64,000 nt of DNA from positions 1 through 64,000 of the forward strand of contig JAGWGW010000004.1 of the NCBI GenBank assembly GCA_028867135.1. Direction: 5' to 3'. This document shows positions 10,018-19,482 of this stretch, one piece after another. Each line of letters begins with the position of its first letter. The stretch's first letter is position 1. A model generated the notes under the pieces. The model was not told the origin of the DNA. It did not search any database and saw nothing but the letters and a program-made list of their open reading frames with translations. The DNA is from Microcaldota archaeon. Lineage in GTDB: Archaea; Micrarchaeota; Micrarchaeia; Micrarchaeales; CABMGC01. Made by a program: the position numbers and the translations under genes.

Positions 10018-10464
10018 ATGGTGCAAAAAAAATTGGTATACGCGATAGCGCTTACTGTTGTGGCAATGGCAGCTGCCGTCGTGCTGCTGAATTGGCACGG
10101 CAGGGGGCCTGGCACCGCGGCCCCAGCAACAGCAGCGAACCATGGCTCAAACTCGTCGAAGGTGCTCTTCAATAATACGCAGTTTGCAAGCTTCGCATAC
10201 CTTATCTATCCTGGCAGCATATCGCAGCAGTCAAAGGCTGCAATGGCGGGGTTTGGAGTATCCGTCAGCAAATTTGCTAACGGTTCCGCAGGAGTCACCT
10301 TGACATTCAACGGAACTGGAGGCAGCAATGAGGTGACCTTGTCGCCAGGATACAAGCTCTATTTCATAGAAACCAGCTTCTCCGACGACTCCTTCGATAC
10401 CGACTCGTCCCTTGGTGACGACGCGTTCGTAGTCGTCGACAACTACGGCTATGTAGCAAGCTGA
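10018..10464 (+). CDS. Hypothetical secreted protein
   Basis: N-terminal signal/TM; same operon as PadR and NqrB/RnfD-like gene. Confidence 0.6.
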   Translation: MVQKKLVYAIALTVVAMAAAVVLLNWHGRGPGTAAPATAANHGSNSSKVLFNNTQFASFAYLIYPGSISQQSKAAMAGFGVSVSKFANGSAGVTLTFNGTGGSNEVTLSPGYKLYFIETSFSDDSFDTDSSLGDDAFVVVDNYGYVAS

Positions 10465-10474
10465 CCATGATCCG

Positions 10475-11251
10475 ATGAAGATACTCAACCAGGACATAGG
10501 CTCTGTCTATATCTGGGCCATAGCGCTTCTAACGCTGCTTGCCTGCCTGTCCAGCTATGCGCTTCGCTCATTCCCGCTGCCATTAATCGTGTCTGTTGCC
10601 GCAGCGGCGCTTGCAGAGACGACTCTCTCGGGGCTGGTGCGCAGGCAGCGGACCCAGATACCCTTCTCAGGCATTATTACAGGCTTGATAATAGGTTCCG
10701 TGGCCCCGATCAACGCGCCATTGCTTGTTGTCATAGCTGCATCGCTGATAGCTGTATTGTCGAAGTTTTTCATAAAGGCAAAGCACTCAAATGTCTTCAA
10801 CCCAGCTGCGTTCGGACTTCTCATAGCCCTGTCGTTTTTTGGAATAGGCGATGAGTGGTGGGCTGCGACAAGCTACAACCTGCACGGATTCGTACTCTCA
10901 GCCACTCCGCTCCTTGCAATAGCGGCGTACAAGGCCAGAAGGCTTGCAGCATCGCTTTCCTTCGCAGCAGTCTCGATAGCCATATATCTTGTTTCCAGCC
11001 ACAGCGGCATCTCCTCAGTCTCTATCGACACGCTGCTATTTAGCGTCAATTACTATTTCGCGTTCGTAATGCTGGCCGATCCCAAGACGTCGCCTCACGG
11101 CAGGGCCATGCAGGTTATCTACGGCGTGTCCGTAGCGATGCTATACGCTATGCTTGCCGTGTACGCTGCCCCATACCCTGCATTCATCGCGCTCCTGACA
11201 GGGAACCTTCTGTACGCGCTATACAGAATCCTCAAGCGCCATGCGCAATGA
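10475..11251 (+). CDS. NqrB/RnfD-like integral membrane protein
   Basis: NVFNPAAFGLLIAL, LSATPL (FMN-attachment-like SGATPL), MLADPKTSPHG motifs; multi-TM. Confidence 0.75.
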   Translation: MKILNQDIGSVYIWAIALLTLLACLSSYALRSFPLPLIVSVAAAALAETTLSGLVRRQRTQIPFSGIITGLIIGSVAPINAPLLVVIAASLIAVLSKFFIKAKHSNVFNPAAFGLLIALSFFGIGDEWWAATSYNLHGFVLSATPLLAIAAYKARRLAASLSFAAVSIAIYLVSSHSGISSVSIDTLLFSVNYYFAFVMLADPKTSPHGRAMQVIYGVSVAMLYAMLAVYAAPYPAFIALLTGNLLYALYRILKRHAQ

Positions 11252-11313
11252 ATTCGCGCAGATGCCCGCTAACTTTATATACCTGGCATGAGTACGATAT
11301 CTCTATAAGAGGA

Positions 11314-11370
11314 ATGAAGATGGTGCGTTACTTCCAATGGCATCTGCTGCGCAAGTCGACCGCAGCGTAA
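11314..11370 (+). CDS. Putative 18-aa leader ORF
   Basis: ATG...TAA MKMVRYFQWHLLRKSTAA about 35 nt downstream of TATA (ctttatatacc, about 11273). Confidence 0.25.
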   Translation: MKMVRYFQWHLLRKSTAA

Positions 11371-11510
11371 AGCATAACGTTCATCTCCTCGATCAGTGCA
11401 GCATTCTCATCCTTCGAGGAACGATGGAAAAACCATGCTTAGTTAAACACAGTCGCCATCTTGACAACTTCATGCTAAAAGGGTTTTGAACATGCAAACG
11501 AATACGAGCA

Positions 11511-12176
11511 ATGGCGCGCAAGGCATTGGAGAAAAGGTTTCAACTGAAAACGCTTTTCGGTGGCGCGTTCAGAACTGATTATTCCATACAAAGGCTGGCC
11601 GCAGGCCGACCGGACAGGAAACTGATGGCAGGGCTTGTGCGCACCGGCCTTGAAAGCTTTGGAAAGGGCATGACCGACAAGGAGATCATGGAACATGTGC
11701 TGAGCTGCGACGTAATATTCGTCGCCTTTGCAGGCGCAGGCAAGCCGATCGGCTTCGGCGGTTCCAGATATCTCGGCAGTGATAGCAGCGCGCACGGAAG
11801 GCGCATCGATCTTGCAGGCGCAGCTGTTGCTGAGGAAGGGCAGGGCAACGGCATATACAAAGCCCTTACAAGGGCGCGCATCATGCAAGGCCTTGACGCA
11901 GGCTGCAGCATCATCACGACAAGGACCCAGAATCCCAGCGTCGAATCAGGAATCATCGATGTCATGAAAGAGCTCAAGGCCGCGGGAAGCATTATGTCAT
12001 ATGGCTTGTCCAGAAGGCTTGCGCCTGCGGCATACGGGAGGATGCTCACAGATTCTGTCCCGAAATCCACCAGAGAGGATATAAACATCCTCTACAAGAG
12101 CCTAAATTACGCTGCAGGTGACGCATACGTCCTCGAATTCGAGGTCGTCAAATGCGACATCATGCACAGCACGTGA
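11511..12176 (+). CDS. GNAT family N-acetyltransferase
   Basis: IDLAGAAVAEEGQGNGIYKALTRARIMQG acetyl-CoA-binding-like motif. Confidence 0.6.
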   Translation: MARKALEKRFQLKTLFGGAFRTDYSIQRLAAGRPDRKLMAGLVRTGLESFGKGMTDKEIMEHVLSCDVIFVAFAGAGKPIGFGGSRYLGSDSSAHGRRIDLAGAAVAEEGQGNGIYKALTRARIMQGLDAGCSIITTRTQNPSVESGIIDVMKELKAAGSIMSYGLSRRLAPAAYGRMLTDSVPKSTREDINILYKSLNYAAGDAYVLEFEVVKCDIMHST

Positions 12177-12185
12177 GGTCTTTGT

Positions 12186-12893
12186 ATGGTAATAGACATA
12201 CACACGCATACCGGGAATAAGCCGATAAGGTCGACGCTGAATGATATAGCAGCCAGCATGAAGGCATACGGCATAGATAAGTCAGCAGTCTCTCCAATGC
12301 GCCAGCCTTCTTCAAGCATGCTCATCGCAGAGAGCAAAAGAAACCTGTCGGCAAACGACGCAAGATTCCTCTGCTTCCTGCGTTTCGACCCGAACAGAGT
12401 CCATGTAGACGAGCTAATGGGAATAAGCAACGGCTTCGATGGTTTCAAACTCCATCCTAGGTCGGAGAAATTCAATCCGTTGGATAAAAAATTCAAAGGC
12501 ATGTTCAGGTTCTTCGAAGACGCAGGCAAGCCGGTGCTCATCCACTCGAGGAAGGAGGACTATCCATACTCAGATCCGGTAATGATGCTGAAGCTCGCCA
12601 AAAGATATGCTGGCACGAACTTCATATTCGGGCACTTCGCGAGCGACTCAGACAGGTTCTTCGATGACGCCTACGCGCTGGACAATGTCTTTGTCGATAC
12701 GTCCATAGTCTCATCGCCAAAGATAATCGAATTCAGGGTTGATAGCTTCGGTGCTGACAGGATGCTCTTTGGCTCCGACTTTCCGTTTTCTGACCAGGAG
12801 ATAGAGCTCCTTAAGATAAAGAAGGCCGGGATAAAGGACAGCCAGAAGGATATGATACTGCATTCAAACGCAGCAAGGCTGCTCAGCATCTAG
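12186..12893 (+). CDS. Amidohydrolase / TatD-like metal-dependent hydrolase
   Basis: MVIDIHTHTG; GFKLHPR; PVLIHSRKEDYPYSD; DRMLFGSDFPFSDQE. Confidence 0.8.
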   Translation: MVIDIHTHTGNKPIRSTLNDIAASMKAYGIDKSAVSPMRQPSSSMLIAESKRNLSANDARFLCFLRFDPNRVHVDELMGISNGFDGFKLHPRSEKFNPLDKKFKGMFRFFEDAGKPVLIHSRKEDYPYSDPVMMLKLAKRYAGTNFIFGHFASDSDRFFDDAYALDNVFVDTSIVSSPKIIEFRVDSFGADRMLFGSDFPFSDQEIELLKIKKAGIKDSQKDMILHSNAARLLSI

Positions 12894-12910
12894 GACTGCA
12901 AGCCTGCTCA

Positions 12911-14323
12911 TCACAGGCTGTACCTGTGCGCCTCAACGAAGGTCCTTAGCGCGTCATCCCTGCCCTCCGATTCCTTGCCTATGCTGACAAGCCTCTTCCT
13001 GCTCCTGTCCGCAGGGCTCTCCATCCTCTCGAGGTTCCTGAACAGTGGAGCAAGGTATCCTACATCCTCACCTATTGACGACAGTCCCGCGCTCGCTATC
13101 CCAAGCATACCCTCTGCAAACGCATGCAGCTCGCCGCCCCCTATCCTTGCGCGCACCCCGTTTGCCATCGCGTCCGCCCTAGCAGCCTCTATCTCGCGTA
13201 GCGAATACCGCGTTATCATCCTCTCAGCTTCCCTGCTGTTCTCGACAAGCCCCAGCGCCGCGGCGTTTATCGCCATAAGGTCATTAGTGCTGGGCTGGAA
13301 CGAGCAGGGCCTGAGCTCCACAGTGCCGTATACGCCCTTGGGCCTCGCGTCCCACCATACCGTGCCTTCAAGGAAGAACATGTCCACGAGCTCTGGCTTT
13401 ATGTCCATCCTGGAGCCGTTCAGTATAGAGTGCGTCTCTGTCTTCCCGTTCGCAAGATACTCGCGCATGCTGGATACCCTGCCGTTGTATCCGTAATATT
13501 CGCCGTTGCGCTTCGTGAATATGGGCCTGAAGTCGAGCATGCATTCGTAGCATTCCTCGATAGTGCCGAACCTGTCGGCTATGCCCACCCTTTTCGCCTC
13601 TATGCCGCCAGAGCGCACCAGCGAATCGTACGCCCTTCCCCTGAATTCGAGATATTCCGTGAATTCACCGCCGACTATCGTTGAGTTGGCCGTCAGGGCT
13701 ATGAGGGCCGGCGAGAAGCCGTTCAGCACGTTAAGCACCCTTGGAAGCTCGTCCGATGACACCTCTATGTGGCACTGCGCCGCGGAACTCAGGGCTATCT
13801 CCCCGATGTTCCTCCCGAACACCTTTTCTGTGAAATACGTGTATCTCGGCTTCGGCATTACGAGGTTGCTGCTCGGCTCGGACACGGGCGAGAACCCGAG
13901 CCCCAGTATGTATATGCCGCTCATATCCGCAACCTCGCACACCATGCCCATTATGTCCTTGATATGCCGTTCAGCTTCCTTTAGCGAAACTGACGGCGGT
14001 ATGCACGCCTCTATGGTTCCTGTGCCCACATCGGTTGTCACAAGCACGTTGTAGCCGCCGATTCGCTTCGATGCGCCCGTGCATGCCTCCTCGAGCCCTC
14101 CATCCGTCATCAGCACCTCCTTCTCAGCCTTCCAGCCGTCCCTCGCTGCCATGTTCTCGAAAAGCTTAGTCACCTGCGCCACGCTCGGCTCCCTCAGCGT
14201 CTCCTTGCAAACCGCTGTGCACTCTATCTCAGGGCCGATCCTCCTCGACCGCAGCGGCCTGTCGAAGTTTTTTGTATACTCCTTGAGCATGGATTCCTTC
14301 CTGCTAGTCCTAATCACCATCAA
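12911..14323 (-). CDS. Glutamate-cysteine ligase-like (GCS2 / carboxylate-amine ligase family)
   Basis: IGPEIECTAVCKE; IYILGLGFSPVSEPS; AAQCHIEVSSDELPRVLNVLNGFSPALIALTANS; TVELRPCSFQPSTNDL. Confidence 0.75.
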   Translation of the reverse strand: MMVIRTSRKESMLKEYTKNFDRPLRSRRIGPEIECTAVCKETLREPSVAQVTKLFENMAARDGWKAEKEVLMTDGGLEEACTGASKRIGGYNVLVTTDVGTGTIEACIPPSVSLKEAERHIKDIMGMVCEVADMSGIYILGLGFSPVSEPSSNLVMPKPRYTYFTEKVFGRNIGEIALSSAAQCHIEVSSDELPRVLNVLNGFSPALIALTANSTIVGGEFTEYLEFRGRAYDSLVRSGGIEAKRVGIADRFGTIEECYECMLDFRPIFTKRNGEYYGYNGRVSSMREYLANGKTETHSILNGSRMDIKPELVDMFFLEGTVWWDARPKGVYGTVELRPCSFQPSTNDLMAINAAALGLVENSREAERMITRYSLREIEAARADAMANGVRARIGGGELHAFAEGMLGIASAGLSSIGEDVGYLAPLFRNLERMESPADRSRKRLVSIGKESEGRDDALRTFVEAHRYSL

Positions 14324-14399
14324 TATCCACCACAGCCAAGCGTTCCTGCCGAAGCGCAGTCCATGCTCGGGCTAAAGAGCATGCATTCATAATAGAGAA

Positions 14400-14525
14400 A
14401 CCGGGTGCGGCTTGGGCCTGGAGCTAGCTTGTTTCTCGCATTCCAGTGTCCGTTATGGGTGTTGTTGCTGCAAACACCACATGCAATTGGATCGGCATCG
14501 CCTTGCACCCTGCTTAACCGTAAAA
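14400..14525 (-). ncRNA. Candidate structured ncRNA of unknown family
   Basis: Minus-strand TATA (tttatatatttg, about 14541-14552) upstream; ends pair GCAGGGTGC-AA-GGC / GCC-GCACCC; internal GGTGTT...AACACC stem; no convincing ORF. Confidence 0.3.
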
Positions 14526-14627
14526 GGATGTGCAAATATCAAATATATAAAGCATGCGCATCGACGGCTCCCGAAGAATCTTACCATACCTTTTAATAAA
14601 GGATTGCAATATATACTTGGCGATGAT

Positions 14628-14768
14628 ATGGAAGCATATTGTGTCAAGTGCAAGCAAAAGCAGGATATGAAGGACCCGAAGGAGGTCACCATGAAGAACG
14701 GAAAGAAGGCCATGACGGGCTCATGTCCGGTCTGCGGCACGAAGATGTTCAAGATAGGAGGCAAGTGA
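14628..14768 (+). CDS. DUF5679-like small zinc-ribbon protein
   Basis: MEAYCVKCKQKQDMKDPKEVTMKNGKKAMTGSCPVCGTKMFKIGGK; start reassigned from ORF track. Confidence 0.8.
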   Translation: MEAYCVKCKQKQDMKDPKEVTMKNGKKAMTGSCPVCGTKMFKIGGK

Positions 14769-14864
14769 TCAAAGGAGGCATGGCGTCTGTTCATCCAGAG
14801 ACAGATGCCATTGCGCCCGCAACTGCACCAATGCCTGCTCCTGAATCCGCTTTTTCCTGTTTGT

Positions 14865-15449
14865 TTACTTTTTCTGTATTCCGACTACCTTCACGCTGAA
14901 TACCAGCGTCTTTCCCGCAAGCGGCGGGTTGAAGTCTATGGTCGCGTTCGTGGAGTTTACGCTGGTGACATAGCCGCGCATCTGCTGCCCGTTCGAGCTC
15001 CCCTCAACGCTCATCCCGACGCTGACGTTCTGGCCAGCGAAGCTGCTTAGCGGAACATGCATGATGAGATGGGGGTTTACCGGCCCGTACGCCTGGTCAG
15101 GCGACACAGTCACGTTCCTCACCTGGTCCAGCTTCATGCCCAGGACAGCGCTGTCAAAGCCCGGTATTACCTGCCCTGTGCCAACAGTGAACTGCAATGG
15201 CTGCCCACCAACGTTCGAGTCGAATATGGTGCCGTTGGTGAAGCTGCCTGTATAATAAACGGAGACATTGTCTCCATCAACGACCGTGGGAACCGAGGCG
15301 TAGAACGCCCAGTAGACTCCTCCCAGAAGCGCGACTGCAACTATGGCCGCAACCGCAATGTAATGCGACCTGCTCTTCAGAGGGCCAAGATCCATAGAAT
15401 CGTACCATATGGCGCATAATAAACTTAAAATACCAGCGGAGTCCTGCAT
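14865..15449 (-). CDS. Membrane-anchored FKBP-type peptidyl-prolyl isomerase
   Basis: VSVYYTGSFTNGTIFDSN...LQFTVGTGQVIPGFDSAVLGM; MDFNPPLAGKTLVFSVKV-type FKBP/SlyD features. Confidence 0.85.
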   Translation of the reverse strand: MQDSAGILSLLCAIWYDSMDLGPLKSRSHYIAVAAIVAVALLGGVYWAFYASVPTVVDGDNVSVYYTGSFTNGTIFDSNVGGQPLQFTVGTGQVIPGFDSAVLGMKLDQVRNVTVSPDQAYGPVNPHLIMHVPLSSFAGQNVSVGMSVEGSSNGQQMRGYVTSVNSTNATIDFNPPLAGKTLVFSVKVVGIQKK

Positions 15450-15623
15450 GCTGCCGAAGAAGCAGCCTGAAGGGTGGCGCGTTTTATAATATTTTCAACC
15501 GCCAGTGGGGGAATCTACGCAGACATGTCCCTTGTGGCGATATGCTTACAGTCAGGACGGTAAAGTCCTTCCATACTGCGAAATGATGGCCAATACGCTG
15601 TAGATAAGGGATATATTACTAAC

Positions 15624-16841
15624 ATGAGCAATAAGCTAGACTCATTACCAATCAGCGATGCATCCATGGGGATATCAAAGCGCGCCGAAGCGGTGCGGGA
15701 AAGCGAAACAATAGCCATAGACGCAAAGGCCAAGCGTCTCCTAAAGGAAGGCTTCGAAGTCATAAACTTCAGCATAGGCGAGCCTGACATAGGCACGCCC
15801 AACAACGTAAAGGCGAAGACGATAGAGGCTGTTAGAAAGGACATCACCAAATACTCGCCAGCGGCTGGCAGGCTCGACCTAAGGGAAGCGATAGCCAAGA
15901 AGCTCAAGGATGACAATTCGCTCGATTATCCTCCCGAAGGGATAATCGTATCGAGCGGAGCGAAGCAATCACTGTACAGCGCAATCATGGCAACGATAAA
16001 TCCCGGAGACGAGGTGATGATACCTAGGCCGTACTGGGTAAGCTACCCGGAGCAGGTGAAACTGTGCGGCGGGGTGCCTGTGTTCGCAGACACAGGCGAG
16101 GGCTTCATGCCTTCTGCAGAATCCATCAGGCAAAAGATCACGAGAAGGACGAGAATGCTGATACTGAACAGTCCGAACAACCCGACAGGCATGGTCTACG
16201 GCGAGAAGCTGCTGAAGGAGATAGCGAAGATAGCGGTGGAGAACGGCATTCTTGTGATAAGCGACGAAATATACGAAAAATTCATCTACGGGAGCAAGCA
16301 CAGGAGCATCGCATCGCTAGGCAGCGACATAAAGGAACTTACCATAACGATCAACGGGGTCTCGAAAAGCCATTCGATGACAGGCTACAGGATAGGCTAC
16401 GCGGCTGCCTCCAGCGAGATCGTAAAGGCGATGGCCCGCATACAGAGCCATACATCTGGGCCTTCATCGATATCGCAGTACGCTGCGGTCGAGGCGCTCT
16501 CAGGAAACAAGGATAGCGTTGAAAGAACAAGGAAAATCTTCGAGAGGAGGAGGGACATGATTGCAAAAGGGCTGTCCTCAATCCCGGGAATAAGGCTTGC
16601 CAAGCCTCTAGGTGCGTTCTACGCATTTCCTGACATAACGGAAGCGTTTGCAAGGAGATTCGGCAGGCTGCAAGGCCAGTCCATGAGCAGGACTTTTGCA
16701 GAGAAGCTGCTTGACGACCAAAAGGTCGCTACCATAGCAGGAGAGGCGTTTGGAGACGACAGGTGCATAAGGCTGAGCTACGCGCTGCCTGAAGACAAGA
16801 TAGATGAAGGCATGGCGAGGATAAGCAGGTTCGTAGGATGA
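15624..16841 (+). CDS. Aspartate/aromatic aminotransferase (PLP class I/II)
   Basis: NFSIGEPDIGTP; LNSPNNPTGMVY; VISDEIYEKFIYG; NGVSKSHSMTGYRIGY. Confidence 0.9.
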   Translation: MSNKLDSLPISDASMGISKRAEAVRESETIAIDAKAKRLLKEGFEVINFSIGEPDIGTPNNVKAKTIEAVRKDITKYSPAAGRLDLREAIAKKLKDDNSLDYPPEGIIVSSGAKQSLYSAIMATINPGDEVMIPRPYWVSYPEQVKLCGGVPVFADTGEGFMPSAESIRQKITRRTRMLILNSPNNPTGMVYGEKLLKEIAKIAVENGILVISDEIYEKFIYGSKHRSIASLGSDIKELTITINGVSKSHSMTGYRIGYAAASSEIVKAMARIQSHTSGPSSISQYAAVEALSGNKDSVERTRKIFERRRDMIAKGLSSIPGIRLAKPLGAFYAFPDITEAFARRFGRLQGQSMSRTFAEKLLDDQKVATIAGEAFGDDRCIRLSYALPEDKIDEGMARISRFVG

Positions 16842-16845
16842 GAGC

Positions 16846-18336
16846 ATGAACAGGACCGTTCCAAGGACCATGAGCACGCAGCACCCCGACAACGTGCACA
16901 TGCCGTTCTTCGCAGACGGCAGCGTCATCGAAGGGGAGGACGAGATAAAGGAAGCTTTCTACGCATTCAGCCACATAAGGAGCAGGGAGCAGCTATGGGA
17001 CTTCGAAGGAAAGGAGGTAGACAACTATGTCGTCAAGAAGCTCCTGTCAAGGTACGAAAACTTCTTTTCGAGGAACAAGCTTGGCAGGGACATCTTCCTG
17101 ACCTTCAGGGTCCCCAACCCTACCGTAGAGAAGAACGAGGCAAAGGTGCTGATCGAGACGCTGGAATCAATACCAAGGAGCTACGATGCCGCAAAGACGT
17201 TCTACGGCTCATACGACGACGCAATCGCGCCCGTGTTTGAGGTCGCACAGCCGATGACATCGGACAGCATATCCCTCATCAGGATAAAAGAGTACTACAG
17301 GAAAATAGTAGTAGGCAAGGAAAGCACAAGCATAGCGGATGACGATGTACCGATAAGGTCATGGATCGGCGAGTTCTGCCCCAAGGAAATAAATGTCATA
17401 CCGCTGTTCGAGGACACCAACGGCATACTAAACGCGCACAGCATAACCATGGAATACCTCCAGTCCATGAGAGATATGCCTGAATACCAGAGGGTGTGGC
17501 TTGCAAGGAGCGACCCTGCACTCAACTACAGCTCGCTCGCCGCAACCCTTCTCAACAAGATAGCGCTCAAAAGGCTGGAGGACCTTGAGAACGAGCTGTC
17601 CGTTGCGATATTGCCGATATTGGGCACCGGATCGGCGCCGTTCAGGGGAAATCTCAAGCCGACGAATTCATATGATATACTCAGGGCTTATCCAAGCGTG
17701 CAGACGTTCACCATACAGTCGGCATTCAAGTACGATTATCCAGAAAAGCAGGTCTTCGAGAGCGTCAGCTCAATGGAGGAATCGAAAAGGGGGAAAGCCA
17801 CGGCTATAGGCGACGAAGACAAGATCATCGACATTATAAGGAGATTATCCGCGCAATACCAGAAGGAGATAAACCTGCTTGCCGGGATCGTGAATGATTT
17901 TGCGCGCTTCATACCATCAAGGAGGAAAAGGAAGTTGCACATAGGCCTCTTCGGCTATTCAAGATCCGTAGGCGAGCTCAAACTGCCCCGTGCTATAACC
18001 TTCTGCGCTTCTCTCTACAGCATGGGCCTGCCCCCAGAGCTGCTTGGACTGAGTGCGCTCAGCGGAAAAGATCTGGAGACGGTCAGGGAATCGACATCGT
18101 TCTTTGATAAGGACATGGAGGAATCGCTGAGATACCTAAACAAAGACAACCTCAGGTACTTCCCCAAGAGCGTGCAGGACAACTCGCTGAAGATCAGCGG
18201 CATGTTCAAGCATGAGCCGGACCCCAAGCACCAGAAAATAACCGGCATAATAATGGACGACTATTCGAAGGGCAACTTCAACCCCATAAACGAGAACATA
18301 ATCAGGGCAGCTTCGATCAGGGGCTTCCTGGGATGA
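16846..18336 (+). CDS. ppcA: Phosphoenolpyruvate carboxylase, archaeal type
   Basis: MSTQHPDNVHMPFFADG...; IPLFEDTNGILNAHSI; GTGSAPFRGNLKP; HIGLFGYSRSVG. Confidence 0.92.
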   Translation: MNRTVPRTMSTQHPDNVHMPFFADGSVIEGEDEIKEAFYAFSHIRSREQLWDFEGKEVDNYVVKKLLSRYENFFSRNKLGRDIFLTFRVPNPTVEKNEAKVLIETLESIPRSYDAAKTFYGSYDDAIAPVFEVAQPMTSDSISLIRIKEYYRKIVVGKESTSIADDDVPIRSWIGEFCPKEINVIPLFEDTNGILNAHSITMEYLQSMRDMPEYQRVWLARSDPALNYSSLAATLLNKIALKRLEDLENELSVAILPILGTGSAPFRGNLKPTNSYDILRAYPSVQTFTIQSAFKYDYPEKQVFESVSSMEESKRGKATAIGDEDKIIDIIRRLSAQYQKEINLLAGIVNDFARFIPSRRKRKLHIGLFGYSRSVGELKLPRAITFCASLYSMGLPPELLGLSALSGKDLETVRESTSFFDKDMEESLRYLNKDNLRYFPKSVQDNSLKISGMFKHEPDPKHQKITGIIMDDYSKGNFNPINENIIRAASIRGFLG

Positions 18337-18340
18337 CCAT

Positions 18341-18946
18341 ATGGCTACGATGCCGATTGCTATAAAAGCTGGCACTTCAGAAAACAGGATGCCTATAGAG
18401 ATAGTCAGGCAGAAGGCAGACTACGTGCAAGCACAAGCGATAGCGAGGGCGAACGGCGGCAGATTGATCACGTTGCAGGAGGCTATGCGGCTCGCCAGGA
18501 CAGATCCCAAGCTCTTCAGCAGGCTCGAAAGCGGACAATTCTACCTTGGAGATGGCAAGGGCACTGCCATGGACGGCCATTACAGGATAGACTACGAAAA
18601 AGAGGCTTTCGCAAAAGTGGCAAAGGAAGAATGGCAAAGGCTTCCGTTCAATGGCAGGGCTTGCGCTCGCGGCGGCGACAGGCCGCTGTCTCTGTTTGTC
18701 CATCGCCCGTACTACAGCGATGCCAGGATGTACCTCTATGCTGACGACTGGCCAGAATCCATAGTTCCCATCGTTGTTGTCGCACAACAGACAAATCCCA
18801 ATCTTTCGCCAGCTGGCATCAACCCCAAACTGATCTCCAGCTCCTTATCCGCCATAGCCGAACTTGAGGCTGCAGAGAGAGACGGACGGCTCAAGCCAGG
18901 ATTGACATACCCTCTAAAGGAGCTGCTCAGGTCCGTCAATCCCTAA
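18341..18946 (+). CDS. Hypothetical protein co-oriented with PEPC
   Basis: 4-nt spacing from ppcA; intact 201-aa ORF. Confidence 0.6.
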   Translation: MATMPIAIKAGTSENRMPIEIVRQKADYVQAQAIARANGGRLITLQEAMRLARTDPKLFSRLESGQFYLGDGKGTAMDGHYRIDYEKEAFAKVAKEEWQRLPFNGRACARGGDRPLSLFVHRPYYSDARMYLYADDWPESIVPIVVVAQQTNPNLSPAGINPKLISSSLSAIAELEAAERDGRLKPGLTYPLKELLRSVNP

Positions 18947-19048
18947 CGCAGCGCATAATGTCAAGAATGCCAAGAAGCAAGAAAGAGGATCAATACTATT
19001 TTGCCACAGCCTTTATATATCTATTTTTGATATAGTGTAAATGGATAT

Positions 19049-19471
19049 ATGCACGGAATCGAGATCAGGAGCCTGACCAAGCTGTACGCTGTGCTGCTTC
19101 TCAGCGAAAGGAACATGCATGGCTATGAGATAATGAAGGAGATAGGGAACAAGCTTGGCAGGAAGCCCAGTCCCGGCCAGATATACCCGTTCCTAAGGCA
19201 GCTTGAGCAGCACTGCTACATAAGCTCGAAAGGAAGGTCAGAAAGGGAAAAGAAGGTGTATCAACTGACTCCAGAGGGCAAGAAGTTCCTGAGCGCCCTG
19301 TCAGACAGGCTCGGCGAGGTGCTCGAGATTGCGGTAAAGCGGAATCTCACAAAATGCGCCCACTGCGAATGCGAGATATACAAAGGAGGCGTAAGGGAGA
19401 AGATAAATGGCAGATACCTTGACTTCTGCTGCAGGAACTGCGCAAAGGCGTATGTCGCGATGAAAAAGTAA
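19049..19471 (+). CDS. PadR-type wHTH regulator with C-terminal TRASH-like metal-binding domain
   Basis: N-term MHGYEIMKEIGNKLGRKPSPGQIYPFLRQLEQ; C-term CAHCECEIYKGGVREKINGRYLDFCCRNCAKAY. Confidence 0.8.
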   Translation: MHGIEIRSLTKLYAVLLLSERNMHGYEIMKEIGNKLGRKPSPGQIYPFLRQLEQHCYISSKGRSEREKKVYQLTPEGKKFLSALSDRLGEVLEIAVKRNLTKCAHCECEIYKGGVREKINGRYLDFCCRNCAKAYVAMKK

Positions 19472-19482
19472 TTGGTGGAAAA

